Source: Skermanella mucosa
GTDB taxonomy: Bacteria > Pseudomonadota > Alphaproteobacteria > Azospirillales > Azospirillaceae
DNA: 64,000 bases
Assembly: GCF_016765655.2 (NCBI RefSeq)
Contig: NZ_CP086106.1
Location: 917,501 to 981,500 of the forward strand
Direction of reading: 5' to 3'
The position numbers and the translations under genes are program-made. This document shows positions 1 to 10,400 of the stretch, one piece after another (positions within the stretch are counted from its first letter, which is position 1; every line of letters starts with the position of its first letter). The notes under the pieces were generated by a model. It was not told where the DNA came from. It saw nothing but the letters and a program-made list of their open reading frames with translations, and ran no database searches.

Positions 1-1451
1 TCGAGGTGCAGATGCCGGAAGGGACCGGCATCGCCGCCACGTCGGCCGCGACGGCCAAGGTTGAGGACTGGCTGAAGCTCCAGCCGGAGGCGGAGATCGT
101 CACCAGCTATGTCGGCCAGGGCGCCGCCCGGTTCTTCCTGTCCTACAGCCCGGAGCTGCCCGATCCGTCCTTCGCCAAGCTGATCGTCCTGACCCCCGAC
201 GCGGAGGCGCGCGACCGCCTCAAGCTCCGCCTGCGCCAGCGAATCGCGGAGGGGCTGGCCCCGGAGGCGCGGCTGCGGGTGACCCAGCTGGTGTTCGGCC
301 CCTATTCCCGCTTCATGGTCAATTTCCGGGTGATGGGTCCCGATCCGGCGCGGCTCCGCGCCATCGCCGACGAGGTCCAGGCGGTGATGCGGGCCAATCC
401 CCACACAAGGCAGGTCAACCAGGACTGGGGCGAGCGCGCGCCGACGGTGCATTTCGTCCTGGACCAGGACCGCCTGGGCCTGATCGGCCTGACGCCCCGG
501 GACGTGGGCGAGCAGCTCCGGTTCCTGCTGGCAGGCGTGCCGGTGACCCAGGTCCGGGACGGCATCCGCGCGGTCGAGGTGGTCGCCCGCAGCGCCGGCC
601 CGGAACGCCTGGACCCGTCCAGGCTCGGCGAGCTGACCCTGACCGCGCGCGACGGCCGGCCGGTCCCGCTCTCCCAGGTCGGCCGCATCGAGATCCGGCC
701 GGAGGACCCGATCCTGAAGCGGCGCGACCGCACGCCCACCATCACCGTCCAGGCCGACATCGACGAGTCCCTGCAGCCGCCCGAGGTCTCGCTGGAGATC
801 CTGGAAGCGCTGGCGCCGCTGATGGCGCGGCTGCCCGACGGCTACTGGATCGAGGCGGGCGGCAACATCGAGGACGCGGGCAAGGCCAACGCGGCGCTGC
901 TCCCGCTGTTCCCGGTCATGATCCTGCTGACCCTGCTGGTCCTCGTCGTGCAGACCCGGTCGCTGTCGGCGACCGCCATGGTGTTCCTGACGGCGCCGCT
1001 GGGGCTGGTCGGCGCCGTTCCGGCCCTGCTGCTGTTCCAGCAACCCTTCGGCTTCAACGCGATCCTGGGGCTGATCGGGCTGTCCGGCATCCTGATGCGC
1101 AACACGCTGATCCTGATCGGCCAGATCCACGCCAACCAGCGGGACGGGCAGGATCCCTACACCGCCGTGGTCGAGGCGACCGTCCAGCGCGCCCGGCCGG
1201 TGATCCTGACGGCGCTGGCCGCCGTGCTGGCCTTCATCCCGCTGACCACGTCGGTCTTCTGGGGCTCCATGGCCTATACCCTGATCGGCGGTACGGCGGC
1301 CGGCACGGTGCTGACCCTGGTGTTCCTGCCGACCCTCTACGCGATCTGGTTCCGGGTCCGCGCCGGCGAGGTGCCCGCCGCGCCGCGGGCGGCGCCGGAT
1401 GGCCCCATCCCGGGGTTGACGGTCTCCGGCTCGCGCCATAGCGTCGTCTGA
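1..1451 (+). CDS. RND family efflux transporter, inner-membrane pump, 3' part
   Basis: This is the C-terminal half (about 481 residues) of an AcrB/HAE1-type proton-driven pump; the 5' part lies outside the window. The visible part holds the second periplasmic porter region (to about residue 295), followed by hydrophobic helices corresponding to TM8-TM12. The segment GLIGLSGILMRNTLILIG matches the conserved helix of AcrB that reads GLIGLSAKNAILIV. The gene ends with a short hydrophilic tail at a TGA. The next gene, a dehydrogenase, starts 37 bases later and is functionally unrelated. Substrate cannot be told from this part. Confident at family level. Confidence 0.93.
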   Translation, partial: EVQMPEGTGIAATSAATAKVEDWLKLQPEAEIVTSYVGQGAARFFLSYSPELPDPSFAKLIVLTPDAEARDRLKLRLRQRIAEGLAPEARLRVTQLVFGPYSRFMVNFRVMGPDPARLRAIADEVQAVMRANPHTRQVNQDWGERAPTVHFVLDQDRLGLIGLTPRDVGEQLRFLLAGVPVTQVRDGIRAVEVVARSAGPERLDPSRLGELTLTARDGRPVPLSQVGRIEIRPEDPILKRRDRTPTITVQADIDESLQPPEVSLEILEALAPLMARLPDGYWIEAGGNIEDAGKANAALLPLFPVMILLTLLVLVVQTRSLSATAMVFLTAPLGLVGAVPALLLFQQPFGFNAILGLIGLSGILMRNTLILIGQIHANQRDGQDPYTAVVEATVQRARPVILTALAAVLAFIPLTTSVFWGSMAYTLIGGTAAGTVLTLVFLPTLYAIWFRVRAGEVPAAPRAAPDGPIPGLTVSGSRHSVV

Positions 1452-1488
1452 CAAGCCGCGACAAGAAGGCGGCGGAGGGGGAAAGAGC

Positions 1489-2496
1489 ATGCATATCCTT
1501 ATCATCGGCGCGGCCGGCATGGTCGGCCGCAAACTGGCCGGGCGTTTGGCGGTTGACGGCCAACTTGGCGGGCAGGCCGTGGACATCCTGACCCTGGCCG
1601 ACATGGTCGAGGCCGAGGCGCCGGCCGGCTTCACGGGCGAGGTTCGAACCGCCGCGCTCGACATCTCCAAACCGGGCGAGGTCGAAAAGCTGGTCGCCGC
1701 GCGGCCGGACGTGATCTTCCACCTCGCGGCGATCGTCTCCGGCGAGGCGGAGGCGGATTTCGAGAAGGGCTACGCGATCAATCTCGACGGAACCCGCTTC
1801 CTGTTCGAGGCGATCCGGCTCCAATCCACCCGGGAGGCCGCCCGGGAGCCGTACAAGCCGCGCGTCGTCTTCTCCTCCTCCATCGCGGTGTTCGGGGCGC
1901 CCTTCCCGGAAAAGATCGGCGACGAGTTCTTCACCACGCCGCTGACCAGCTACGGCACCCAGAAGGCCATGGGGGAACTGCTGCTGGCGGATTATTCGCG
2001 GCGGGGCTTCTTCGACGGCATCGGCATCCGGCTGCCGACCATCTGCATCCGCCCGGGCAAGCCGAACAAGGCGGCGTCGGGCTTCTTCTCCAACATCCTG
2101 CGCGAACCCCTGGCCGGACAGGAAGCCGTGCTGCCGGTCGGCGAGGATGTCCGGCACTGGCACGCCAGCCCGCGCTCCGCGGTCGGGTTCCTGCTGCACG
2201 CCGCGACCATGGACCTGGAGCGGCTGGGCTGGCGCCGCAACCTGTCGATGCCCGGCCTGTCCGCCACCGTGGGGGAGCAGATCGAGGCGCTGCGCCGGGT
2301 CGCCGGCGACAAGGCCGTGAAGCTGATCCGGCACGAGCCCGATCCCTTCATCATGAAGATCGTGGCCGGCTGGTCGCGCGACTTCGATACCAGCCGGGCG
2401 GAATCCCTGGGTTTCACGGCGGAAAAGACTTTCGACGAGATCATCAGGGTCCATGTCGAGGACGAATTGGGCGGGAAACTGCCGACTTATTCCTGA
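1489..2496 (+). CDS. denD: NAD-dependent epimerase/dehydratase, D-erythronate dehydrogenase-like
   Basis: An extended short-chain dehydrogenase of 335 residues. The N-terminal Rossmann motif GAAGMVG (residues 8-13), the SSS segment at 129-131 and the catalytic Tyr155-x3-Lys159 (SYGTQK) are all present. The start MHILIIGAAGMVGRKL closely resembles the DenD family, which oxidises D-erythronate to 2-oxo-erythronate in four-carbon sugar-acid catabolism. An AGGGGGAAAGAGC ribosome-binding region precedes the ATG. The following ROK regulator and sugar ABC importer make a sugar-acid role plausible, but the kinase, aldolase and isomerase of the known erythronate pathway are not in this window, so the substrate is inferred only from family resemblance. 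Confidence 0.8.
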   Translation: MHILIIGAAGMVGRKLAGRLAVDGQLGGQAVDILTLADMVEAEAPAGFTGEVRTAALDISKPGEVEKLVAARPDVIFHLAAIVSGEAEADFEKGYAINLDGTRFLFEAIRLQSTREAAREPYKPRVVFSSSIAVFGAPFPEKIGDEFFTTPLTSYGTQKAMGELLLADYSRRGFFDGIGIRLPTICIRPGKPNKAASGFFSNILREPLAGQEAVLPVGEDVRHWHASPRSAVGFLLHAATMDLERLGWRRNLSMPGLSATVGEQIEALRRVAGDKAVKLIRHEPDPFIMKIVAGWSRDFDTSRAESLGFTAEKTFDEIIRVHVEDELGGKLPTYS

Positions 2497-2536
2497 AACG
2501 GGTCCAAGTGCCCGCGGGTCGGTTCGATCTTCGGGC

Positions 2537-2565
2537 TTGACGGTCTGAAGCTCCCGCCGTAGCGT
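2537..2565 (+). promoter_or_regulatory. Candidate sigma-70-type promoter upstream of the ROK regulator
   Basis: TTGACG at 2537-2542 and TAGCGT at 2560-2565 are separated by 17 bases, in the 115-base gap between denD and the ROK gene. The -35 box is good and the -10 box is weak. It would start the ROK-ABC transporter transcript. Motif reading only. Confidence 0.35.
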
Positions 2566-2611
2566 TCCCTGCAAGCCGCGATCAGACGGCTGTCGTGGGG
2601 AGCGTTCCGGT

Positions 2612-3892
2612 GTGGCTGTCTTGAATCAAGGTCCAGGGTCTTCGACCGCATGGTCCGGCCTGTCGGCCAGCGAAAGGGCCGTGCTGGACCTGCTGTTCTG
2701 GTCCCCGGGCCTGTCCCGCGACACCATCTCGACGCGCGCCGCCTTCTCCAAGACCCGCACCAACGCCATCGTGGCCGGACTGATCGAGCAGGGCCTGGTC
2801 GAGGAGATCGGCCTTCAGGAATCGACCGGCGGCCGGCGCGCCGAGACGATCCGCATCAACCGCGGGTTGGGCGTGCTGCTGGGCGTCGATCTCGACGCCA
2901 CCCGGTTCGACGTCGCCGTCTTCACCCCCGACCTCCACCTGCTGGCCCGCGACGGCGAGGAGATCGACGTGCGCCGGGGTCCCGGACTGGTGCTGTCCCA
3001 TGTCCGCGCGCGGATGCGCGGCCTGCTGGCGCGCTGCGGCGCCACGGCGGATCAGGTGCTGGGCATCGGCATCGGCGTTCCCGGCCCGGTGAACTTCGAC
3101 ACGTCGGAGCTGGTGGCGCCGCCGCTGATGCCGGAATGGGACAGCTTCTCGATCCGCGCCGACCTGCGCGCCGACTACGCGGCGCCGATCTTCGTGGACA
3201 ACGACGTGAACCTGATGGCCCTGGGCGAGCTGTGGCACCTCCGCCGCCGGCTCCAGGACTTCCTGGTCATCAAGGTCAGCACCGGCATCGGCTGCGGCAT
3301 CGTCTGCCACGGGCAGGTCTATCGCGGGGCCAACGGCTCGGCCGGGGATGTCGGGCATATCTGCGTGGACAGCCACGGCCCGCGCTGCCATTGCGGCAAT
3401 ATCGGCTGCGTCGAGGCCATGGCCGCCGGTCCCGCCATCGCCCGCATGGGGGCGGAGGCGGCCCAGGCCGGCGAAAGCCCCGTGCTGGCCGACATGCTCG
3501 CGGCCAAGGGGGCGATCGACCTGGGCGACGTGGCCCAGGCCAGCCGCGCCGGCGACGCCGCGTCCAACATGATCATCCAGCGCGCCGGGGCGAGGATCGG
3601 GCAGATGCTGGCCTCCGTGGTCAACTTCTTCAACCCGTCCCACGTCTTCATCGGCGGGGAGGGGGCGCGCATCGGGCCGCTGTTCCTGGCCTCCGTGCGG
3701 CAGAGCGTCTACCAGCGCTCCCTGCCGCTCTCCACCCGGAACCTCCAGATCCAGTACACCCCGCTCGGCGAGCAGGCCGGGCTGATCGGCGCCGGGGTCC
3801 TGGCGATGCAGGAGGCCATGAGGGCCGGGGCGCGGAACGGGGCGCGGGGAAACCTGCTGGAACCCAGCCAGCTTGAGAGTGCCGGCCCATGA
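2612..3892 (+). CDS. ROK family transcriptional regulator (NagC/XylR type)
   Basis: A 426-residue ROK protein. An N-terminal winged helix-turn-helix (about residues 15-80, with LFWSPGLSRDTISTRAAFSK) is followed by the two-lobed ROK/actin-like domain. The sugar-binding GIGIGVPGPV segment and the zinc motif GH...CHCGNIGCVEA are intact. The start is GTG at 2612 behind a GGGGAG ribosome-binding site. The stop overlaps the start of the ABC ATPase gene (ATGA), so regulator and transporter are translationally coupled. Members of this family usually repress the adjacent sugar transport genes and release DNA on binding a sugar. The inducer is unknown. Confidence 0.92.
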   Translation: MAVLNQGPGSSTAWSGLSASERAVLDLLFWSPGLSRDTISTRAAFSKTRTNAIVAGLIEQGLVEEIGLQESTGGRRAETIRINRGLGVLLGVDLDATRFDVAVFTPDLHLLARDGEEIDVRRGPGLVLSHVRARMRGLLARCGATADQVLGIGIGVPGPVNFDTSELVAPPLMPEWDSFSIRADLRADYAAPIFVDNDVNLMALGELWHLRRRLQDFLVIKVSTGIGCGIVCHGQVYRGANGSAGDVGHICVDSHGPRCHCGNIGCVEAMAAGPAIARMGAEAAQAGESPVLADMLAAKGAIDLGDVAQASRAGDAASNMIIQRAGARIGQMLASVVNFFNPSHVFIGGEGARIGPLFLASVRQSVYQRSLPLSTRNLQIQYTPLGEQAGLIGAGVLAMQEAMRAGARNGARGNLLEPSQLESAGP

Positions 3893-5379
3893 GCATCGCC
3901 GTCCGGTTCGACGGTATCGTCAAGGAGTTCGGCTCCGTGCGCGTGCTGCACGGCGTCGGCTTCGAGCTGGCGCCCGGCCGGGTCTACGGCCTGCTGGGCG
4001 AGAACGGCGCCGGCAAGTCCACGCTGATGAAGATCCTCAGCGGCTACGAGCAGCCGACCGGCGGCACCGTCCATGTGGACGGCCAGCCGCGGACCTTCCG
4101 CAGCTCCCGCGACGCCGAGGCCGCCGGGATCGTCCTCATCCACCAGGAATTCAACCTGGCCGAGGACCTGACGATCCAGCAGAACATCTTCCTCGGCCAC
4201 GAGAAGAAGCGCGGCTGGTGGCTGGACGAGGCGGCGATGCGGGCCGACACCGTCCGGGTGCTGGCCCAGGTCGGCCTTGACCGCGACCCCGACACGCCGG
4301 TCCGGCAGCTGATCGTGGCCGAGAAGCAGCTGGTCGAGATCGCCAAGGCGCTGGCCCGCAATGCCCGCCTGCTGATCATGGACGAGCCGACCGCCTCGCT
4401 GACGCCGGGGGAGACGGAGGCGCTGTTCGCCCTGATGGCCAGGCTCCACGCCGAAGGCGTTACAATCGTCTATATCTCCCACAAGCTGGACGAGGTGGAG
4501 CGCACCACCGACGAGGTGATCGTGATGCGCGACGGCCGCTTCGTCACCCGGCAGGCCACCCGCGACGTGACCCGCCACCAGATGGCCAACCTGATGGTCG
4601 GGCGCGAGCTGTCCGACCTCTACCCGCCCAAGGACCCGGCGCCCACCGGCAAGCTGCCGCTGCTGAGCGTGCGCGGGCTGAACGTGCCCGGCTGGGCTTC
4701 GGGTATCGGCTTCGAGGTGCAGCCCGGCGAGATCCTGGGATTCGCCGGCTTGGTCGGCGCCGGCCGGACCGAGCTGTTCGAAGGACTGCTGGGCCTGCGC
4801 CCGCACAGCGTCGAGCGGATCGAGCTGGACGGCCGGGCGATCCGCATCCGCAATCCGCGCGAGGCGGTGGACCAGGGCCTGACCTACCTGAGCGAGGACC
4901 GCAAGGGGAAGGGCCTCCATGTTGGCTTCGGCCTGAGCGAGAACCTGACCATGATGGCGCTGGAGCACTACGCCAAGCCCTGGCTGCGCCCGCGCGAGGA
5001 GCGCCGCGCGCTGGAGACGGCCGTGAAGGATTTCGGAATCCGCACCGGGTCGCTGGACGTCCGCGCCGCCTCCCTGTCGGGCGGCAACCAGCAGAAGCTG
5101 GCGCTCGCCAAGGTTCTCCACCCCCGGCCCAAGGTCGTCGTCCTGGACGAGCCGACCCGCGGCGTCGATGTCGGCGCCAAGCGGGACATTTATTTCCTGA
5201 TCCAACGGCTGGCGCGCGAAGGGCGCGGCGTCGTCGTGGTCTCGTCGGAGCTGATGGAACTGGTCGGCCTGTGCCACCGCGTCGCGGTGATGCGCGCGGG
5301 CCGCATCCAGGCCGTCGTCGACGCGCAACATCTGACCGAAGAGGAGCTGATCTCCCATGCGACGGGAACGAAGCAGTGA
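3889..5379 (+). CDS. Sugar ABC transporter ATP-binding protein (RbsA/MglA type)
   Basis: A 496-residue double ATPase of the carbohydrate-uptake CUT2 family. The first cassette has Walker A GENGAGKST near residue 38 and Walker B LLIMDEPTASLT. The second has the usual degenerate P-loop GLVGAGRTE, an LSGGNQQKLALAKVL signature and VVVLDEPTRGVDVG. It energises import of a monosaccharide or sugar acid through the permease encoded 9 bases downstream. It overlaps the ROK gene by four bases. Typical family length; nothing unusual. Confidence 0.96.
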   Translation: MSIAVRFDGIVKEFGSVRVLHGVGFELAPGRVYGLLGENGAGKSTLMKILSGYEQPTGGTVHVDGQPRTFRSSRDAEAAGIVLIHQEFNLAEDLTIQQNIFLGHEKKRGWWLDEAAMRADTVRVLAQVGLDRDPDTPVRQLIVAEKQLVEIAKALARNARLLIMDEPTASLTPGETEALFALMARLHAEGVTIVYISHKLDEVERTTDEVIVMRDGRFVTRQATRDVTRHQMANLMVGRELSDLYPPKDPAPTGKLPLLSVRGLNVPGWASGIGFEVQPGEILGFAGLVGAGRTELFEGLLGLRPHSVERIELDGRAIRIRNPREAVDQGLTYLSEDRKGKGLHVGFGLSENLTMMALEHYAKPWLRPREERRALETAVKDFGIRTGSLDVRAASLSGGNQQKLALAKVLHPRPKVVVLDEPTRGVDVGAKRDIYFLIQRLAREGRGVVVVSSELMELVGLCHRVAVMRAGRIQAVVDAQHLTEEELISHATGTKQ

Positions 5380-5388
5380 GGGGGCGGC

Positions 5389-6396
5389 GTGGTAGAGCGG
5401 CAAGCTGAACCCCGGACGGTGCCCCGGTTCCAGCAGGTGCGGTCGCTGGGCTCGTGGCTGCACGGCGTCGGACCGATCGCGGGGCTGGTGCTGCTGTGCG
5501 TCGTCGGCACCCTGCTGAACGGCGATTTCGCCTCGCTCGACAACGCGACGAACGTGCTGACCCGCACCGCCTTCATCGGCATCATCGCGGTCGGCATGTG
5601 CTTCGTCATCATCTCGGGCGGCATCGACCTGTCGGTCGGCTCCATGGCGGCGCTGATCGCCGGCCTGGTCATCCTGCTGATGAACACGCTGGCCGGGTGG
5701 ATCGCCCAGCCGGTGCTGGTGGTGGCCGCCGGCATGGTCTGCTCGGTCCTGCTGGGCGCCGCGTTCGGCCTGATCCACGGGCTGCTGATCACCCGCGGCC
5801 GGATCGAGCCCTTCATCGTCACGCTGGGCACGCTCGGCATCTTCCGCGCCTACCTGACCTACTTCTCCAACGGCGGCGCCATCACCCTCGACTACGAGCT
5901 GTCGGACGTCTACAGCCCGGTCTACTACGCGACCCTGGCCGGCCTCCCGGTCCCCGTCTGGGTGTTCCTGCTGGTGGCGGTCGCGGGCGGCCTGATCCTG
6001 AACCGGACCGCCTACGGGCGCTACGTCCAGGCGATCGGCTCCAACGAGCAGGTGGCGCGCTACGCCGCGGTAAACGTCGACCGGATCAAGGTGCTGACCT
6101 ACGCGCTGCTGGGCGCCTGCGTCGGCATCGCGACGCTGCTGTACGTGCCCCGGCTGGGCTCGTCCTCGCCGACCACCGGCCTGCTGTGGGAGTTGGAGGC
6201 GATCGCCGCGGTGATCGTCGGCGGCACCGCGCTGAAGGGCGGGTCGGGCAGCATCGTCGGGACCGTGGTCGGCGCCATCCTGCTGTCGGTCATCAGCAAC
6301 ATCCTGAACCTGACCAGCGTCATCAGCGTCTACCTGAACGCGGCGGTCCAGGGCTTCGTGATCATCATCGTGGCGTTCCTGCAAAGGCGGAAATGA
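5389..6396 (+). CDS. Sugar ABC transporter permease (RbsC type)
   Basis: A 335-residue integral membrane permease of the BPD_transp_2/CUT2 family, with about nine hydrophobic helices. The diagnostic central stretch [18 protein letters not shown] is present, as is the [18 protein letters not shown] motif near the C terminus that contacts the ATPase. It starts at GTG 5389 behind GGGGGCGGC. It works with the ATPase just upstream and the binding protein 28 bases downstream. Confidence 0.95.
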   Translation: MVERQAEPRTVPRFQQVRSLGSWLHGVGPIAGLVLLCVVGTLLNGDFASLDNATNVLTRTAFIGIIAVGMCFVIISGGIDLSVGSMAALIAGLVILLMNTLAGWIAQPVLVVAAGMVCSVLLGAAFGLIHGLLITRGRIEPFIVTLGTLGIFRAYLTYFSNGGAITLDYELSDVYSPVYYATLAGLPVPVWVFLLVAVAGGLILNRTAYGRYVQAIGSNEQVARYAAVNVDRIKVLTYALLGACVGIATLLYVPRLGSSSPTTGLLWELEAIAAVIVGGTALKGGSGSIVGTVVGAILLSVISNILNLTSVISVYLNAAVQGFVIIIVAFLQRRK

Positions 6397-6424
6397 CCAC
6401 ATAAGCAAGGGGGAGGAAGAGACC

Positions 6425-7387
6425 ATGACGTTGAAGTCCTGCATAGTCGCGATGGCCGCGGCGGCGGTCGCGTTCGGAGCGCCCGCGGCGGCGTTCGCCC
6501 AGAACAAGGTCAACCTGGGCGTCGCCATCCCGGCGGCGACCCACAGCTTCACCGCCGGCATCGTCTGGTGGGCCAACGAGGCCAAGAAGGAACTGGAGGC
6601 CAAGCACCCCGACCTGAAGGTCACGATCAAGACGGCGGCCAACGCCGGCGAGCAGGCTAACCAGCTCCAGGACCTGACGACTGCCAACAAGATCAACGCG
6701 CTGGTGATCTTCCCGTTCGAGTCAGCGGCGCTGACCCGGCCGGTGGCGCAGGTCAAGAAGCAGGGCGTGTACGTGACCGTGGTCGATCGTGGCCTGACCG
6801 ACACCAGCGCCCAGGACGCGTACGTGTCCGGCGACAATACCGCTTTCGGCAAGGTGCCCGCGGAGTACATCGCCAAGGCGCTGGACGGGAAGGGCAATGT
6901 CGTGGCCCTGCGCGGCATCGCCACCACGCTCGACAACGAGCGGATGGACGCCTTCAACTCCGTGATGAAGAATTATCCCGACATCAAGCTGCTGGACGCC
7001 CGGTACGCCAACTGGAACCGCGACGACGCCTTCAAGGTGATGCAGGACTACCTGACCCGCTTCAAGCAGATCGACGCGGTCTGGGCCGCCGACGACGACA
7101 TGGCGGTGGGCGTGCTGAGGGCGATCGAGCAGGCCAAGCGCGAGGACATCAAGATCGTGTTCGGCGGCGCCGGGGCCAAGGGCATGATCAAGACCCTGAT
7201 CGACGGAACCGATCCGCTAATCCAGGCCAACGTCTCCTACTCGCCGAAATTCATCTACGACGCGATCAAGATGACGGCCGAGGCCCGCCTGAAGGGGGAG
7301 GCCCTGCCCGAAACCACGATCGTCCCGTCGGTGCTGATCACCAAGGACAACGCGAAGGACTTCTACTTCCCCGACAGCCCGTTCTGA
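6425..7387 (+). CDS. Periplasmic sugar-binding protein of ABC transporter (RbsB-like)
   Basis: A 320-residue type I periplasmic binding protein (Peripl_BP_4). A Sec signal peptide with a long alanine-rich core ends at AFA, before [10 protein letters not shown]. The mature domain has the expected alternating Rossmann lobes, including [20 protein letters not shown] and [20 protein letters not shown] strong AGGGGGAGGAAGAG site precedes the ATG. It delivers substrate to the permease/ATPase pair. Ligand is not readable from sequence; the denD neighbour hints at a sugar or sugar acid. Confidence 0.94.
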   Translation: MTLKSCIVAMAAAAVAFGAPAAAFAQNKVNLGVAIPAATHSFTAGIVWWANEAKKELEAKHPDLKVTIKTAANAGEQANQLQDLTTANKINALVIFPFESAALTRPVAQVKKQGVYVTVVDRGLTDTSAQDAYVSGDNTAFGKVPAEYIAKALDGKGNVVALRGIATTLDNERMDAFNSVMKNYPDIKLLDARYANWNRDDAFKVMQDYLTRFKQIDAVWAADDDMAVGVLRAIEQAKREDIKIVFGGAGAKGMIKTLIDGTDPLIQANVSYSPKFIYDAIKMTAEARLKGEALPETTIVPSVLITKDNAKDFYFPDSPF

Positions 7388-7395
7388 GGAACTCC

Positions 7396-7421
7396 GGGGC
7401 GGACCCGGCCGGGCCCGCCCC
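7396..7421. terminator. GC-rich hairpin between convergent genes
   Basis: Two 13-base arms (7396-7408 and 7409-7421) are complementary except at one position and lie between the convergent binding-protein and autotransporter genes. There is no T-run, so this is a candidate bidirectional terminator or mRNA-end hairpin, not a textbook intrinsic terminator. Confidence 0.45.
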
Positions 7422-7447
7422 GCCCCATTCCCTGACGACCGTAACCC

Positions 7448-10400
7448 CTACCACTGGTAGCGGATGCGGCCGAGCAGCGCGTAGGCCTGCTGGCCGTCGC
7501 GCAGTTCGGCGGCCCCGCCCAGGTTCAGGGCCAGCCCCATGGGCAGCTCGGCCGAGACGCCGGCGGCGAGGATCACGGCGTTGCGCGACGGCTCGTTGCC
7601 CTCGACCGTGAAGCTGCCGCCTGTCGCCCCCGCGAAGCGCGAGGTGATGGTGGCGTCCGGCTGCACCAGGTCATAGCCCCAGCGGACCTCGAGCGACGGC
7701 GTGACGGTCCCCAGCGTCTCGGTCCGGAACGGGGCGGACGCTGCGACGCCGAGGGTGGCGGTCAGGGCGTTCTCCGCCTTGCCGGAGACGGCCAGTTCCG
7801 CCCCGGTGGCGCCGTTCTCGGTATAGCTGTCCTGGACGAAGCGGGTCCAGGACAGCCCGGCGGCGGGCCTGACGTCGAACCCGTGGACATCGTAGGTGCG
7901 GCCTCCCTCGACCGCGGCGGACAGCTCGGTCCCGCCGAAATCCGACGTGGCGAGGCCCGGGTTCGGCACGAAGTCGATCCGGCGCGATCCGTGATAGTCG
8001 TTCTGCGCGACCCCGACCTGGACGTTCAGGTCGGTCCGTCCCCAGGTCTGGCTGCCGTAGAGGCCGAGCTGGTAGCTGCTGACGTCGCCGTCGGTGCCTG
8101 CCCGCTCATGCAGGACGATGGTGCGGGAGAACCCGGCCGACACGCCGACCACGGTGCCCGGCGCCACCTCGGCGTCGGCCCCGAACTGCATGCCGCCGCC
8201 CCGCCAGTCGAAGCCGTTGTCCATGCCGGCATCGCCGTCCGCCCGTCCATAGAGGCCGAAGCCGCGGCCCCAGACCCCGCCGCGGGAGCTTTCCGCGGCC
8301 GCATCGGCGGGTGCGGCCGCCAACTCGGCCGGATTGCCAGCGAAGGCGAACTGCTGGCCGGGAGCGTTCGCGCCCCCGGCGCTCCTCACGGCGCCCAGCC
8401 GCTGCCCGACCGCGTCCCGGAACCGGGACGACGCGCCGGTGGCGATGGTGCTGAAGGCGTTGGAGGCGTCGGGCGCCATCTGGTCGAACGCGCTGGCCGC
8501 CTGGGCGGCGTCCAGCTGGTTGAGCCGGCCCAGGGCCGTCTTCAGGTTCCCGGTGGCGCTGCCCTGCGCCTGGTCCAACGCGCGGGCAACCGCGGTGCCG
8601 GCCGCGCCGCTGGCGACCGACTCGTAAGTCGTCGCGTTGCGCACGACGGTGACCCGCACGGCATCCGCCCCGTAGCTGACCTCCGGCATCAGGAACAGGC
8701 TCGGCAGCGATCCGCTCAGGGTGGCGAAGCGCCCCGTCACGCCCCCGGTGGCGGACAGGACCGTATAGGCGGTGTCCTGCGCGTAGGTGCCGGACGCAGC
8801 GGTCAGCGCCAGGGTGCCGCCGTCCAGCACCGCGGTGCCGTCGGCCTGGAGCAGGTCCGACCGGCCTGCCGCGTCGATGTCCACCGCCAGGGTGCCGGTG
8901 GAGGCGTTGGTGAAGCCGCCGGTCACGGCCAGCGTTCCGATCGACCCGGTCTCGCTTCCCGGCGACACCGTCCCGGCGTTGGCCAGCGTCGCGGTGGCGA
9001 TCGACGCCGAGCCGCCGAGGCCGGCGCCGGCGGCGACCGTCACGCGGCCCGTGCTTTCCAGCGATCCGGTCAGCCGAACGGTGCCGGTGTCGATGCGGGT
9101 GGTCTCGAACCCGGAGAACGCGTTGGCGTCACCGTAGGTCGCCCCGTCTCCGACGGCGAAGACAAGGGTGTCCGACCCAGCGCCGCCCCGGACTGCGCCG
9201 GAGAAGCCGCCGCCCCGGACCGTCAGGCTGTCGTTGCCGGCCCCCAGGTCCAGCGCGACCGCGCCGGTCCCGGCGCCGGAAATGGTGCCGCTGTTCGTCA
9301 CGGTGTCGTCGTAGGTGCCGACCAGGGTGATGCCGGCCCCGGCGAGGCCCGCGATCGTGCCCTCGTTGGTGATGGTGGTGGCGCCGTAGGCGCTGCCCGA
9401 CGCTCCGTCGTCGATCAGGATGCCGCGCGTGGCGCCCGTGATGGTGGCGCCGGCGGCGTTCAGGATGGTGCCGCCGCCGGCCGCGATGCCCTCGCTGCCG
9501 TTCGGTCGCCCGCCGCTGTCCACGCCCCCGGCGCCGGTCCCTCGGATCGTGCCGTAGTTGGAGATCGTCGCGATCAGGTCGATATCGACCCCGTCGCCGT
9601 CGCCGTTCGCGGAGGCAGTTCCGCTGCTGTTGAAGATGTTGCCGGCGCCGGCATAGTCGCCGGAGATCGTGCCGCGGTTTACGACCATGCCGTTGCCGTC
9701 GGACCCGACGCCGGACCCGTTGCGCCCGGTGATGGTCCCGCCCGCCAGGTTGGTGACGCTGATGTCATTGTCGGCGGTGATGCCGTGCCGCGCGCCGGAG
9801 ATCACGCCGGTCGCCTGGTTGGTCACCGCGACGCCCGTCCTGGCGCCCGCGTCGATCGCGTCCGATGTGCCGTTGGCCCCGCCGCTGGTATTGGCGCCGA
9901 AGCTTCGGATGGTTCCGGCATTGTCGATGACCGCGTTCAGGCCGGGCCGCAGCGCGTCGTCATTCAGCGCCTCGATCAGGCCGGTCGCGGTGTTGGTGAC
10001 GGTGAGCGCCACGCCGGCCCTGTTCATGGTGCGCAGGTCCAGCGCCTGTCCCTGCACCGAACTGGCTGTGTCGGTCGGTGCCGCGGCGCGGATCGTGCCG
10101 GAATTGGTGATGGTGACCGAGCCGCCGGTGATGTTGGTGTTGATCCGGAACGCGTCGCTGACGTCGGACTGGAACAGCGCGCCGGCGCGGTTGACCAGGG
10201 AGAAGGTCCGGGCATTAGCGGCGCCGGAGGTGTCGAAGCTGCGGCTGCCGGTGGAGCGGATCGTGCCGGCATTGTCGAGCAGGGCGCCGGTCGCGGAGTT
10301 GTTCAGCGTGACGGAGGTGCCGGTGGTCTGGAGCGTCCCCGTCGCCTCGACGGTGCCGGTCTGCGTGCCGCTCAGGGTCCTCGACGTGGTGCTGGTGGAT

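Noticed and set aside
3709-6957. Very long open frame on the minus strand opposite the ROK and sugar ABC genes
   Set aside because: High GC makes long antisense frames common. Its protein is His/Asp/Gln/Arg-rich without domains, whereas the plus strand encodes complete conserved proteins.
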